Of a stretch of 64,000 nt of DNA, positions 22,997 through 32,842 are shown piece by piece. This stretch comes from Irpex lacteus. Its lineage: Eukaryota; Basidiomycota; Agaricomycetes; Polyporales; Irpicaceae. Below the pieces are notes generated by a model, which ran no database searches, was not told the origin of the DNA, and saw only the letters and a list, made by a program, of their open reading frames with translations. The position numbers and the translations under genes are program-made. The DNA lies in contig MQVO02000029.1 in assembly GCA_001986395.2 (NCBI GenBank), positions 62,001 through 126,000 of the forward strand, read 5' to 3'. Positions within the stretch are counted from its first letter, which is position 1. Each line of letters starts with the position of its first letter.

Positions 22997-23609
22997 CGCT
23001 TCAGCTCAGCTCCCTAGGATACTGGTGGTTTGAGTAGAAGAAGCAGTCAACTCTAATACCATTGCTGTCTTCCGACAGAAGCCGTGACGAGAGAAATGAT
23101 TGCTATACATGGGATTTCGCCCTCACCGAGGTCATGGGGGAGCTGTGTCAAGATGGGGTAAGCTGACCGGCGTACGACCGCTTTTCGGAATCAGAGAGGG
23201 AAGCTAAAGAAGAATAGAACATCGGACACCTCGTAGGATGTTGTATTTAGGAGAGAAATGAAGATGAGCTGCGTTTATAGTATGACACATAGCTATACTT
23301 TTCAAAACTCTAGTATAGGTATCTCAAATCACGGCAAATGGGGTTAATGAGTTCCTGTGTGCGTCGGCTGATAGTGGAGGATTGGACGCGTTCAGGACAA
23401 AGGCAATAACCTCTGATACGGTGTGCAATTAGAGCAGTAATATGATACATAGATGTGGTTGCCCGATGGCATGTATACGCTGGCGCACGCACAGCTAATT
23501 GGGCGTCGAGGACAGAATACGTTGGATACCTTGAAACGGCTACGAACTGAGTTTAGTGACTATATTAACAATGTACTGTTGCGAAAATATGCACCTCAAG
23601 CCTATTGAC
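22997..23609. other. Thiolase-MRPL32 intergenic region
   Basis: 613 bp covering the thiolase promoter and the 3' side of the bL32m gene. No gene, RNA or repeat is evident. Confidence 0.5.
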
Positions 23610-24060
23610 CTATGAGCTGATTCCTTCAGCCGACTGTCGCTGCTGTGCTTTCCACCCCCTGCTCAGCTGTGAATAACAGTTTGCACATAGATGATGTGCC
23701 AATTTTGCGGAGCCGCATGCTGGGCAATGCACAAGATCTAATGGGAGTTAGAGCCTGGTCGGCTTTATAGTGCACATACAACACTTATTACGACTCACTG
23801 TGCTTGTCCTTAAGCCCCTTATTTGCACTACGCATAGCCTTTCTAGAATGCGACGTCTTCTTCTTCGGCACAGCCAGCAGGAATGGCGGGATAAGCTCCA
23901 GCAATGACTGCAGCGATGTGGGTAACGTCCAGCTGGATGGCCTCGGCGCCGTTAAGAACGTCGGGAGGAAAGTGGCCGCGGCAAACATGGTCCTCCAAGC
24001 AGGTATTCTGGCCACGCCTCCGAATATTGACCTCGAAACAGGGAGTGCGAGTGCAGCCAT
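23610..24060 (-). CDS. MRPL32: Mitochondrial ribosomal protein bL32m
   Basis: Large-subunit protein of the mitochondrial ribosome. Two exons, 24060-23799 and 23737-23610, joined in frame to give 129 residues. The first about 60 residues are a presequence and processing region (MAALALPVSRSIFGGVARIP start). The mature N-terminus is AVPKKKTSHSRKAMRSANKG, the hallmark of L32. The second exon completes a zinc-binding pair of CxxC motifs, LVHCPACGSAKLAHHLCANC, then YSQLSRGWKAQQ. Without the second exon the zinc ribbon would be lost, which supports the splice. It is divergent from the NDUFA5 gene with 181 bp between start codons. Confidence 0.93.
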
Positions 24061-24241
24061 GGTGGTAGTCCGTGCTAAGAGAAATCAACAGTGGTGGTGA
24101 ACTTGAGAGCTTGAAAGTCAGAAATCCTGATTCGCGCGCCTGTTGCCGGATTCGTCCAATCGACGTTCGTCCCGACCACCACCACACCTTCCACACACTT
24201 CGCCTCCCTACCCATCTCTTCGGAGAGCGCGTTATAAGACA
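24061..24241. promoter_or_regulatory. Bidirectional promoter of MRPL32 and NDUFA5
   Basis: 181 bp separates the two start codons. It contains a CCAAT motif at 24156-24160. HAP/NF-Y control of fungal respiratory genes is well known; shared control of these two mitochondrial proteins is inferred. Confidence 0.55.
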
Positions 24242-24707
24242 ATGTTCCGCCTCACACGACCTGCATTCCAGGCTTTGAAGTCTACCACAGGCATCTACGG
24301 CCTCAAAGTACACCAGAACCCACTCCCGGAACTCGTCAAAACATATCAGTCCACCCTTACCGCCCTCTCTGCGCTCCCGTCAACCTCCGTGTACAGGCAG
24401 AGCGTCGAGGCACTCACACAGCACAAGCTGAACATTGTGCAGAAGGCGAATGGGGATGTTGAGGCTGCCGAGAAGGAGTTGGATGAGGGGCATATAGAGG
24501 AGTCGTTGGATATTGCGCAGGATGAGTTGAAGTTGGTCGCCAAGGTGGCTGAGTGGAAGGCGTACGTTCTAGATCTATCTGGCAAAGCATTTGCGGCGTG
24601 GCTCACGGTATATAACTCACAGATGGGAGCCTTTGGAGGAGAAACCCGAGCCGGGTCAATGGGAATACGCGGGCAAGACTGCTACAGCAGAGACAACATC
24701 ATCATAA
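24242..24707 (+). CDS. Complex I subunit NDUFA5 (29.9 kDa/B13 type)
   Basis: Accessory subunit of NADH:ubiquinone oxidoreductase in the mitochondrial inner membrane. Two exons, 24242-24561 and 24623-24707, give 134 residues in frame. Conserved family features are TTGIYGLKVHQNPLPELVK, YQSTLTALSALPSTSVYRQS, LTQHKLNIVQ and, spliced across the intron, EWKAWEPLEEKPEPGQWEY. The start ATG follows the short divergent promoter shared with MRPL32. The length matches other fungal members. The identification rests on the N-terminal VHxNPLPxLxxxY block and the C-terminal WEPLEEKPxxGQW block. Confidence 0.92.
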
Positions 24708-25004
24708 CCGTGACTCTGTACTCATTCGCCGAATTTACATTCTTTCTCTGCTGGATGTTTAATTAGAGCGTGGCATTCTTGAAGCTACAGTGACACATTA
24801 GGTTGTATTGAAGATATCGACCGGTGCTACAGTGCAAGCAAAACTACAGCTAGCCATAAATATAGGTGCGTACAAATGAGGGCGAAATAATACACTTTAA
24901 GATAGATACTCCTGGTAAAGGTAGACGATATCCTTGCAACTTCGTCGAAGAGAATAAAGCATTACGATGCAAATAGCTGTATGTGTGATTTACCTGTTTT
25001 GCGA

Positions 25005-26205
25005 CTAATCCACATCGCAGATGTCGGGTATCGGAGCGTCTTGGACAAAGGTAAGCGAAGATGATGCAGGGATGAGCATTGAAGACATCGTTGGAGACGG
25101 GCCAAGTTGGTTGCTGCGAATGCCCACCGAGCCGATGCGTGCAACAATGCTTGTGAAAGGTAGCCCAATGCGCAGGAGAGGCGACAAGAGCTCCTTCGAA
25201 GACAGCGAAACATTATCGTGGCTTAGCGGCGAGACATCCGTCTCATCGTCCGTGTCCATTGAACTGGAAGAACAAGAGGATAACAGGGAGATATCTCCTT
25301 CGTCGTATGATTCGTAATGATTCGGCTTCCCTGACACCGCCCAAGGAGTGAGGACTTGTAACATCGAATCGTACTCCGCAACATCCTGTGGTGTTTCTTC
25401 GGCATGCATGAATCCGCTCCCTCGCCAACAATCGTCATCGACATCCTCGGGCGGAGCCTCTTCAGCAACCTCCCTGACGGCATCTATCTTGGGACTCGCC
25501 AATGACATATGGCTCAGCATTCCAACCAGTTCATCGTCCACCAATGGATCTAATCTGGACCGTTTGACGACATGCTTCGTCTTCCGCTGGATGGACGCAA
25601 CCCTTCTTCGCGCGAGTCTCTTCCGTAGTCTCCGTCGGGGCTCTGCGTGGTCAACTAGTGACAGGCGGGCCATCAAACTGCAAAGCTGTTTTATCGCTCT
25701 GCTGAAGGATCCGTCTCGACTACGAGGGCAGTTGCTGCGTTTTTGCCTGCCTCTTGAGCTTGCACAACTACTGCTCGAGGTGACGATGACGGCTCCCGTG
25801 CGCAGATGTGAAGACCGAGAGTGTTTTTTCAATGGCAATGTCTTTGGAGCATGTAGGACGTCTGCAACAGATATGGATCAGCAACTTTCCTGAAGGAACC
25901 AGGGCCAATAAGAAGCTACTCACGTAGTCTGCTGCAGCTCATATGGCTTCTCTTCGTGGCTCTTCGTTCAGTTTTGTTACGTTTCTGTCGTTATATTTCT
26001 TCAACTTCTGAGATACCTATAACAGCACCTGTAGAAAATGAACGCTGAAACTCACATTAGCCTCTCGCAATTCATGTCTTTCGATTACTTTCTGCTCTTC
26101 TCTTGGGTTCCTCCATTCCGATCTTGAGCGTGAAGCGCGCGAAGATGAAGAAGGAGATCCTGTATTCTGTGCTGAAGTACATGAGAGCGTGGGTGTCGCC
26201 ACCAT
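25005..26205 (-). CDS. Unrecognised basic/acidic two-part protein
   Basis: I do not recognise this gene. Three exons fit by eye: 26205-26056, 25984-25924 and 25861-25005; all phases agree, giving 355 residues. The N-terminal third is Ser/Arg-rich and strongly basic (SRASRSRSEWRNPREEQKVI, KRNKTERRATKRSHM, RRRLRKRLARRRVASIQRKT), suggesting nucleic-acid binding or nuclear import. The middle and C-terminal parts are acidic (EEAPPEDVDDDCW, DTDDETDVSPL) with Ser clusters and end in QDAPIPDICDVD. The segment LDPLVDDELVGMLSHMSL looks like a short amphipathic helix. No enzyme motif, signal peptide or membrane segment is visible. A chromatin or transcription-related role is only a guess. Confidence 0.6.
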
Positions 26206-26597
26206 CGAACGGAATATGAGGGGATGAGTTTGACTAGTCTATATCTTGCAGAGCGTAGACGTTCAGGAGAAAGGTATGTTGTGGAGGTGGCAGGGGCTCG
26301 AGCTGTGGTGCATGAGTAATTTACTGGTATATATCTAGGGCGAGGCGTGATCGGCCTCCCCGATCGGGACTATGCGGACTGTCTACATCTAGCAAGCTTT
26401 TATAACTCGACTGTCAGCCTTCTGGAGAGACGGGCGTAAGAGAGAATTTCGGGCGGGGTTCATTGTCCATATGCATACATATGTATAGGAATAAATTGTG
26501 TCACAGAATAAGGAAGTTGTAATATACAAATGGTATATGCTTGTATTTGAGTTGTGGTGAAGAACGAGCTGCGAGAGGGATTCCACGAGAAAGAGAC
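26206..26597. other. Intergenic region upstream of the unknown protein
   Basis: 392 bp between two minus-strand genes. It should contain the promoter of the 26205 gene and the OM14-like 3' end. Nothing else seen. Confidence 0.45.
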
Positions 26598-27644
26598 TTA
26601 ATGGTGAGTCTGGCGATAACGTTCTGCAAGGTATCTGGAGTGCGAACAATGGGCATGAGTACAAATCTCTTGGACGATACGTTTTAAAAAACTCACCCTT
26701 CTCCAGACCAAAGCGTGAGCAAACCAACGGAAACGGCAGACACAATACGCCTGTCCCATTGACGAGCATCCCAGTGCTTGTATGAGAAGAAGCCGACAGT
26801 ACCAAGAACGGCAGTGTTGACTAAGACGGTCGTGAGCAAGAAGTTAAGGTTCCCGAGCGAAGTATTACTCACAGACACCGACTAAGCCGCCCAAAACGCC
26901 AGGACGAAGCAGGTTCTCCCTGGCGACTCTGTACAAAGCAGCACCTTCTTTCCTAGCACGTCTCTCCTCTTCTTGACCAGCAGGGGTCTCACGATATTTC
27001 TCTGCGGCATAGCCCTCTGCAGAAAGCAGAGCCAACGCTGCCGCCGCAGCAGAGGAAAGGAGCTTGGTGTCTCTACGTAGGTGGGGCTTCGTATACAGAG
27101 AGTAGGATGCGAATCCCAGAAGGCCAACATTGACTACAACAAGTTTAAGTATGAGTACACGGTTCAACGGACAAGTAACAGACACCTACCAACTCCTAGG
27201 AGGCCACCGGCAACTCCTGGGCGCAGTAGTTGATGCTTGACGAGGTTCCACAAGTAGAAACCCTCATCTTCGAGCTCATGAGCGTAGTGCTTAGCCTTGT
27301 CCACAGCTTTCTTTCCCTTCGAGCTCTTACTAGTGGCACTGGTATCGCTGGTGCCATGAGCAGCCACGCCGCCTGAAATAGGAATAGGAGCGGACTCTTC
27401 TCGAATATCCGCGGTCGAAGTGAGGGTTGCGGGGTTTTCTCTAAAGTCATTGGAAACGATGTTAAGCTTCGCTGCATCGTCTGCAATGTTATCCTGCGAA
27501 GGAGGCTCCGTGGTGAGCAGAGCGGGGTCGGGGTGAGGCTGTAGGACTGAGTGAGCAACATTCCACGATTAAACCTGCAACACAGGAACCTACCTGCGCC
27601 GAGGGCGGGGGAGCGTTATGTGCGGCAACAGATGCGTAAGACAT
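26598..27644 (-). CDS. OM14-like mitochondrial outer-membrane protein with duplicated module
   Basis: The start ATG at 27644-27642 gives MSYASVAAHNAPPPSAQ, then a hydrophilic N-terminal region with HPDPALLTTEPPSQ, a Lys-rich segment (SSKGKKAVDKAKHYAHELED) and a membrane-associated C-terminal half. That half is an internal duplication: module 1 has LLRPGVAGGLLGVVNVGLLG, SYSLYTKPHLRRD, LLSAEGYAAEKYRET (27260-26970); module 2 has LLRPGVLGGLVGVFNTAVLG, FFSYKHWDARQWDRR and, across a last intron (GTGAGT donor near 26695), SGEGYLAERYRQTHH with its stop at 26600-26598. The arrangement resembles the fungal OM14 C-terminal domain family as I remember it; yeast OM14 sits in the mitochondrial outer membrane with porin. 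Localisation is inferred. Confidence 0.68.
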
Positions 27645-28092
27645 GTCTTTTCTGGCTGTCGTTGACGATGAGCAGGAGGGTTGGAGAAGGTCGGGAAAGA
27701 AGGGATAATATTCTGTCTGAAATTCGCGCAATTGCACGCTATATGTACGCGCTGGAGCGCCGATGACATCACCTCTGCTGTACTGTGACATCACCGCTGG
27801 CCGGGTGGTGTACCCATCCACTCCAGGCCATTCCAGGAAGGTGTAATCGGTTCGTTGTCATGGCCGTTTCAAGTTGTGGTAGCCAGGGCCTGATGACATG
27901 GGGCTGTTCGTATACTGATTTGGATTCACTAGATCATTGCATCGTAGCACACCGTAATTACAATGAAGACACAGACACAGACGGTACTTCCCCATAATAC
28001 ATTAGATACAAGATACTGCTTGGTAGATGCCCTGAGCAAATGCAAGGAATACATTAACGTTACGATTAGATATCAGTTGAGTAAACTTGCTC
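27645..28092. other. OM14-like/GNAT intergenic region
   Basis: 448 bp between two minus-strand genes. It contains the OM14-like promoter; no gene or repeat supported. Confidence 0.45.
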
Positions 28093-29022
28093 CTATACTG
28101 CCTTCTTCTTCTGCAGCCCTTCCCAATGCTTCCTCGTCAATACTCGTGTGCGAAGCTCCCACCCCAGTATTCCCATTTTTCCTATCGACTTCTCGACGGC
28201 GAAGCCATGCTTCTGATAGGCACGGGTCGCCCAGAGATCGAGCGTATTCTCCGTCGCGACGATACTTTTGACGGTGCTATCGGCCTCGAAAGCGTGCTTA
28301 ACTGCGTACTCCAACAAGTCGTCCTGTACTTCGGTCTTGCGGTACTCATACATCGTGTAGAAGTGACGTATGTTGGCGGTGCTTGAAGTTCCCTTTCTCC
28401 ATTTATTCTGCAAGTACTTTTTATCGTCCTTATTGGCATCGTTGAGAGTCTCTTCGGATAATGAGTCCATCGAAGCGTCGACGCAAATAAGACCGACGAA
28501 TTTCTGGCCATACTCGAGAATCCAAACACCGGATGCAGGGGAACGTGTGTAGTAGGGCTCAATCTGATACATGTCAGGTCTGCGAAGAACATTCTCTGCC
28601 CTGGCCTCGAATGATGGACGGTTGTACCTGAATAGAACTGTGTAAGGCGGCTGGCTGCATGAAGTATCAGATAATTGCTCTCACCAGTCGATTGCAAACA
28701 TGATTGGCACAGCCCACGCCGCGAATAGGGGGACAGGTTTTAGCCATGTCCACACGGGCAAGTCCGCTTCGGGCCACCACCCCAAGTACGACACCAAGAG
28801 GCAGGAGAGCCCGAACCACACCGACAGTGTGATAGGGTGTAGGTACACTGTGTTATATTTAGTGAGGATAAGTCATACGAGCTGTAACGAAGGTATCTTA
28901 CGCTTGTTATTCGCAGTAGCAAGACTGTCTACACAAGCTCTTCCAATAGTAAAACGGACGAGCTTGTCATCCTGGCCGCGAATATAGGGACGAATCTGGG
29001 GGACTTTTGGAGAAGGAGACAT
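28093..29022 (-). CDS. Membrane-anchored GNAT-family N-acetyltransferase
   Basis: The start ATG at 29022-29020 gives MSPSPKVPQIRPYIRGQDDK, followed by a first part with the helix-like LVRFTIGRACVDSLATANNK. Next are hydrophobic segments about 28850-28690 (ITLSVWFGLSCLLVSYLGWW, WTWLKPVPLFAAWAVPIMFA), reading as two membrane spans. The cytosolic C-terminal part is a GNAT-like fold: SGVWILEYGQKFVGLICVDA (beta strands), IRHFYTMYEYRKTEVQDDLL (pantothenate-loop region with a degenerate R/Q-x-x-G/A), LWATRAYQKHGFAVEKS (the C-terminal GNAT helix-strand block). The layout resembles NAT8-like membrane acetyltransferases. The substrate is unknown. Three to four short introns interrupt it. Confidence 0.75.
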
Positions 29023-29443
29023 GGTGAGAGTTGAAGAAAGAGTCTCTGGCAAAGCTGGACGAAAAATGGATGCTGAACATGTCTGAGTCTGCGAAAGTGA
29101 TCGACGTTGTGCTGGACGGGACTGGTGGAAGGGCACGCACGTTGGTCAATCGACCAGGCACCGTACTATTATTGATCGGACGCTAAGTGGGGTTAGGGTT
29201 AATCGGCGCACGCGACACAGATCTCAACTTGGCACTTGAACTTCAAGTTCATGTCGTGAAGTTCGTCGGTGGGTGCTGCTCACCGTCGAACACAGCGAGC
29301 ACGCATTGATTCTCTTTCTTGAACAGCGTCTCACCTGCCAGCGTTCTGGGACACGGCCATCACCACCTGTCCACCTCGTGCCTCCCATATATACCCTGCC
29401 CCTCTGCACAACTCAATTTCTCTCATAACTTCTCCCACTGATA
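29023..29443. promoter_or_regulatory. Divergent promoter region with telomere-like motif and TATA
   Basis: 421 bp between the GNAT gene (minus) and the unknown Pro/Ser-rich gene (plus). It contains GGGGTTAGGGTTAA at 29189-29202 (telomere-box-like, two TTAGGG-type units) and TATATA at 29388-29393, 51 bp before the plus-strand ATG. Activity is inferred from position only. Confidence 0.5.
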
Positions 29444-30783
29444 ATGGACCGCTATCGCTCTCCGCAGTCCTTTACCTCTGCTGCTATCAGCATCAGCCAA
29501 CCTCTACCTCTGCGCGCTCATGGCCAGGATGAGAGTACAACAACGAGTATGACCAATACACCAGCTACAGGGAACTATGCACTGCCGCGGCATACGCCTG
29601 TAATCCCGCATTCCAGGACACCGGTGTACGCGGCTCAACATGAACTTCCCGCCGATGAGGTTGGTATGCTGCAATCCCCCGAGATGTCCCAAGGAGGACT
29701 TCGGACGCTCAGATCGGAAGAGTCAAGGCTTGACTCAGACTACAGAGGGAGTTGGATAGGGAGAGGATTCTTGGGTACACTAATGCATGGACTGAGGAAG
29801 ACGAGGAAAGCGATGGAGAAGCATCATTCGCGACAATCGCTGTACGAAGAGTACGCAGCAGAGGCACATGCTGCCTCTTTACGCAACTCTCGAATGAGTC
29901 CCGACATGAGGCGTCGTACGTACTACTTGCCGTGAAACGTCTTGACCATACTTATCCACCCATCGCAGCTCTAGAAGGTATACCTGAATCTGTCGACGGA
30001 GATATTGTAGAGTCTTCGCGCGGCCAGTCCTCACAAGACACATACGAAGGAACCACTGCGGTGAACCACGACCCCGCCTGGCCACAACCTGTCTGGCCAA
30101 TTATGGGCAGCCCTGGCTATACCAACTCCCAACTCACGTCAGAATATTCGAAACGCGCATCCTCACTAGGACCGTTACCGCCAGATGATACTTGGGCATA
30201 TTACTATGCCCGTATCGTCCACTTCCTTATCTGGCTACGCGACCTACCGTGGTCAGAAGAACGCATTGTCGGTGATTATGTTCCAGCGCGAGACGGACGA
30301 GGTGGGTTTGGAGCTGAACGGCCAGTGAATGCTTGGTACAAACCCAAGAATAAGAAAGGCCAACTGGATAATGAGAAATTTGCCAGTTCAGTTTCACCGC
30401 CAGTCGTCCTCGTCGTCCCAGCTACACCACCATCTGGTGGCAGCTACGGATTTGGCGTGGCTCCCCCACCATCGCTCCCCTCGATGGGCCCGCCTGTGCT
30501 TCCTACACCCGTCCTACCCTCGCCGTTCTCCGACGGGGCCGTCACCGCGATTAGACCCACACATACACCTGTGTCTGCCACCAGTGCAGGATTGTCGTAT
30601 ATGTCGCCTGGCATGTCTTCGCATGGTGCTGGTCGTCAAGAGCTTACGTACAGCTGGTATTCTGGCTCGCCCGTGCCTCAACAGTGGCCAAACTTCTCAC
30701 AGTTCTCCTCGCCGCAAACACAAGCTCAGACAAGGCTGGGCACGGACGCGTATCCCAGTGACGGACGGTACATCGACCGGTAA
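29444..30783 (+). CDS. Unrecognised Pro/Ser-rich fungal protein
   Basis: I do not recognise a named family. Two exons (29444-29915 and 29969-30783) join in phase (CGT C/CT CTA) and give 428 residues. The N-terminal half has a basic amphipathic patch (GFLGTLMHGLRKTRKAMEKH) and Ser/Arg-rich ends. The middle has the most ordered-looking segment, DDTWAYYYARIVHFLIWLRD followed by LPWSEERIVGDYVPARDGRG and AWYKPKNKK (30185-30355). The C-terminal 140 residues are Pro/Ser/Gly/Gln-rich and presumably disordered. No signal peptide. The aromatic YYYARIVHFLIWLRDLPW block is the segment to use for homology searches. Confidence 0.65.
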
Positions 30784-31101
30784 ACGACTTTACGTCTTAT
30801 TCATGTTCGTCACGTACGCACGTTACGATCTATTACGTTTACTTAATGCTTATGAGGTTAGGTGTAATCTGAGATGTTTATTTGTACATTAGTTCTACAT
30901 AGGATATGTATTTCTCTGCTTCTATGTTCCCACTGGTACTCTGCGCGCCTCTTTCTCCATGTCCCATCGATCATCCGCGTACGCTCCCACCATAGTGGGT
31001 TGTCTCCAAACATCCACTTGTAAGCTGGTGAGCAATTTCGATCTGCACGATGTGTGCACTCCAAACTGACCCACCCCTGCGTACGGAGACAGTGATAAAC
31101 G
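30784..31101. other. Intergenic region before the DLH gene
   Basis: 318 bp with an AT-rich stretch near 30820-30910. It probably contains the 3' end of one gene and the promoter of the next. No gene seen. Confidence 0.4.
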
Positions 31102-32597
31102 ATGCTCATCACTAAAACACACCACGACATCCCATCTGCATTGGACCCCAACGGACGTCCTATCCGTATCTTTGTGATCGCGCCAACGATCGCTGGCTAC
31201 CCTAATGCCAAGTTTCCAGGTGAGGTCTGGTTTTGATCTTGACTCTTGGACGTCTGTGAACAGGCGATCTAGGTGTTGTTGTATTTAGGTAAATGCCCCC
31301 TCACTTAATGATCGCACCGTGAGCTGACGAGCCTCAATTGTATAGCGAGATCTACCAAGTCACTGGGCCTGTCGAACGTTTCGCAGGGCAGATTGCCAGT
31401 CAGGGATACGTAGTTGGTAGGATTCCTCAAGCGAGATCACTTCGGACGTTCCATGATACTAATCTTCATTTTCCTATAGCATGCCCCTCGAGTTACCATG
31501 AGTTTCAGGGTCCGGAACCTATTCCGTACGACAATGAAGGCACCGATCGTGGAAATAAGTACAAGGTAAGAATCAGCTGCCGGTCAAGATGAGAAAAAGC
31601 TGTACCTCTACCTCGTTTGTAGATCGAGAAGACAGTGGCCGCATTTGACGAAGTAAGCCGTGTTCTTCAGCTGAGAATGTGATCAGGGATCGAGCAAATG
31701 TCGAATAGGATGCAACACTGGCCATCGACCTCCTCACTTCGTTGAAGAACTGTAACGGCAGAATCGCAGGCATGTCATTCGTTCAGGTCCATCTCAAGAT
31801 AAGGCTACTGACACTCATTCTCACTCGCATCAAGCTACTGGCATGTGCCTTGGGGGCCATCTTGTAAGCACTTAGCATCCACTTGCATGTCGAAAAACAT
31901 ACGCTGAGCCGACACCTCACAGGCCTTCCGAGTATGGAATGAAGATCATACCAGCTGCCACCAAATTACTCACTTCTCTATTTATTCCACAGGCAGCATT
32001 CGACCCTCGTGTGAAAGCATCGTTCTGTTGGTTTGCCACGGACATTCATTCTGCTACGCTCGGCAAAGGTAAGAATGACGACACTCTAGCCCGTGTCAAA
32101 AAGGGAGACATGACTGGAAAGGGAGAACTGGTGGTGCGTACTATAGCCCTGCACGATCGTCAGGCCTGCATTAACGTCCATCGCCCGCATTTATAGCTGG
32201 TCTTTGGTAAACAGGTGAGTGTTGTTTTCGTCACTTTATCCAGTTGTTGGTCCGGTTCTCAATGTATGTTATCTCACAGGACACGCATGTTCCTCGTGCC
32301 GGCCGTGACCTCATTCGTGCGACTCTAGATGATGCGAAGGTCCCGACTTCAGTGAGCTTCTCCTAGCCGCGCTTTACAAGCTTTACACCCGAGCGACACT
32401 GACTTTCCCAATCATACCAGTTCCTCGAAGTCCAGGCCCAACACGCTTTCATCCGTGATGAATCCTCCAAGGGACGATGGGATGCCGCGCTGACCCGTTC
32501 CCTCTTCACTTTCATGTTGGAAGTGTTCGAGCGTACCGTCGGAAGAGACCTGGGGGAGCCAGAGGGTGTCGTTGGAGAACCCGAGCATGTGTGCTGA
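31102..32597 (+). CDS. Dienelactone hydrolase-family alpha/beta hydrolase
   Basis: Alpha/beta hydrolase of the dienelactone hydrolase (carboxymethylenebutenolidase) family, which in some microbes opens the lactone ring in chlorocatechol breakdown and in fungi often has unknown esterase roles. It starts MLITKTHHDIPSALDPNGRP and has many very short exons: RIFVIAPTIAGYPNAKFPGD and LGVVVFSEIYQVTGPVERFA are joined by splicing. The nucleophile elbow is GMCLGGHL (Cys, as in DLH), with the remaining triad candidates Asp in DTHVPRAGRD and His in QAQHAFIRDESS. The lid has SSYHEFQGPEPIPYDNEG. It is convergent with the ALDH gene, 245 bp apart. No signal peptide; cytosolic. Confidence 0.88.
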
Positions 32598-32842
32598 ACG
32601 AGCCGGTTAGGGAGATGTGACCGGAAGTATGGGGAGACTGAAGTATCATCAAACCAAGATCCACCAGTAATGTGCTGGCGATCAGGCAAAAGAGGGGAAA
32701 ACAAACAAATGTATTCTGTATCTTGTCACTATGGCATTACATTGCGGCGTGACTAATCACCACTGCACCGCAAAGCACGGTTTAAAACCATCGTACACGA
32801 CTCTTACAAAGGTACGGCCCATGAGTAATCTTCTCGGGAAGC

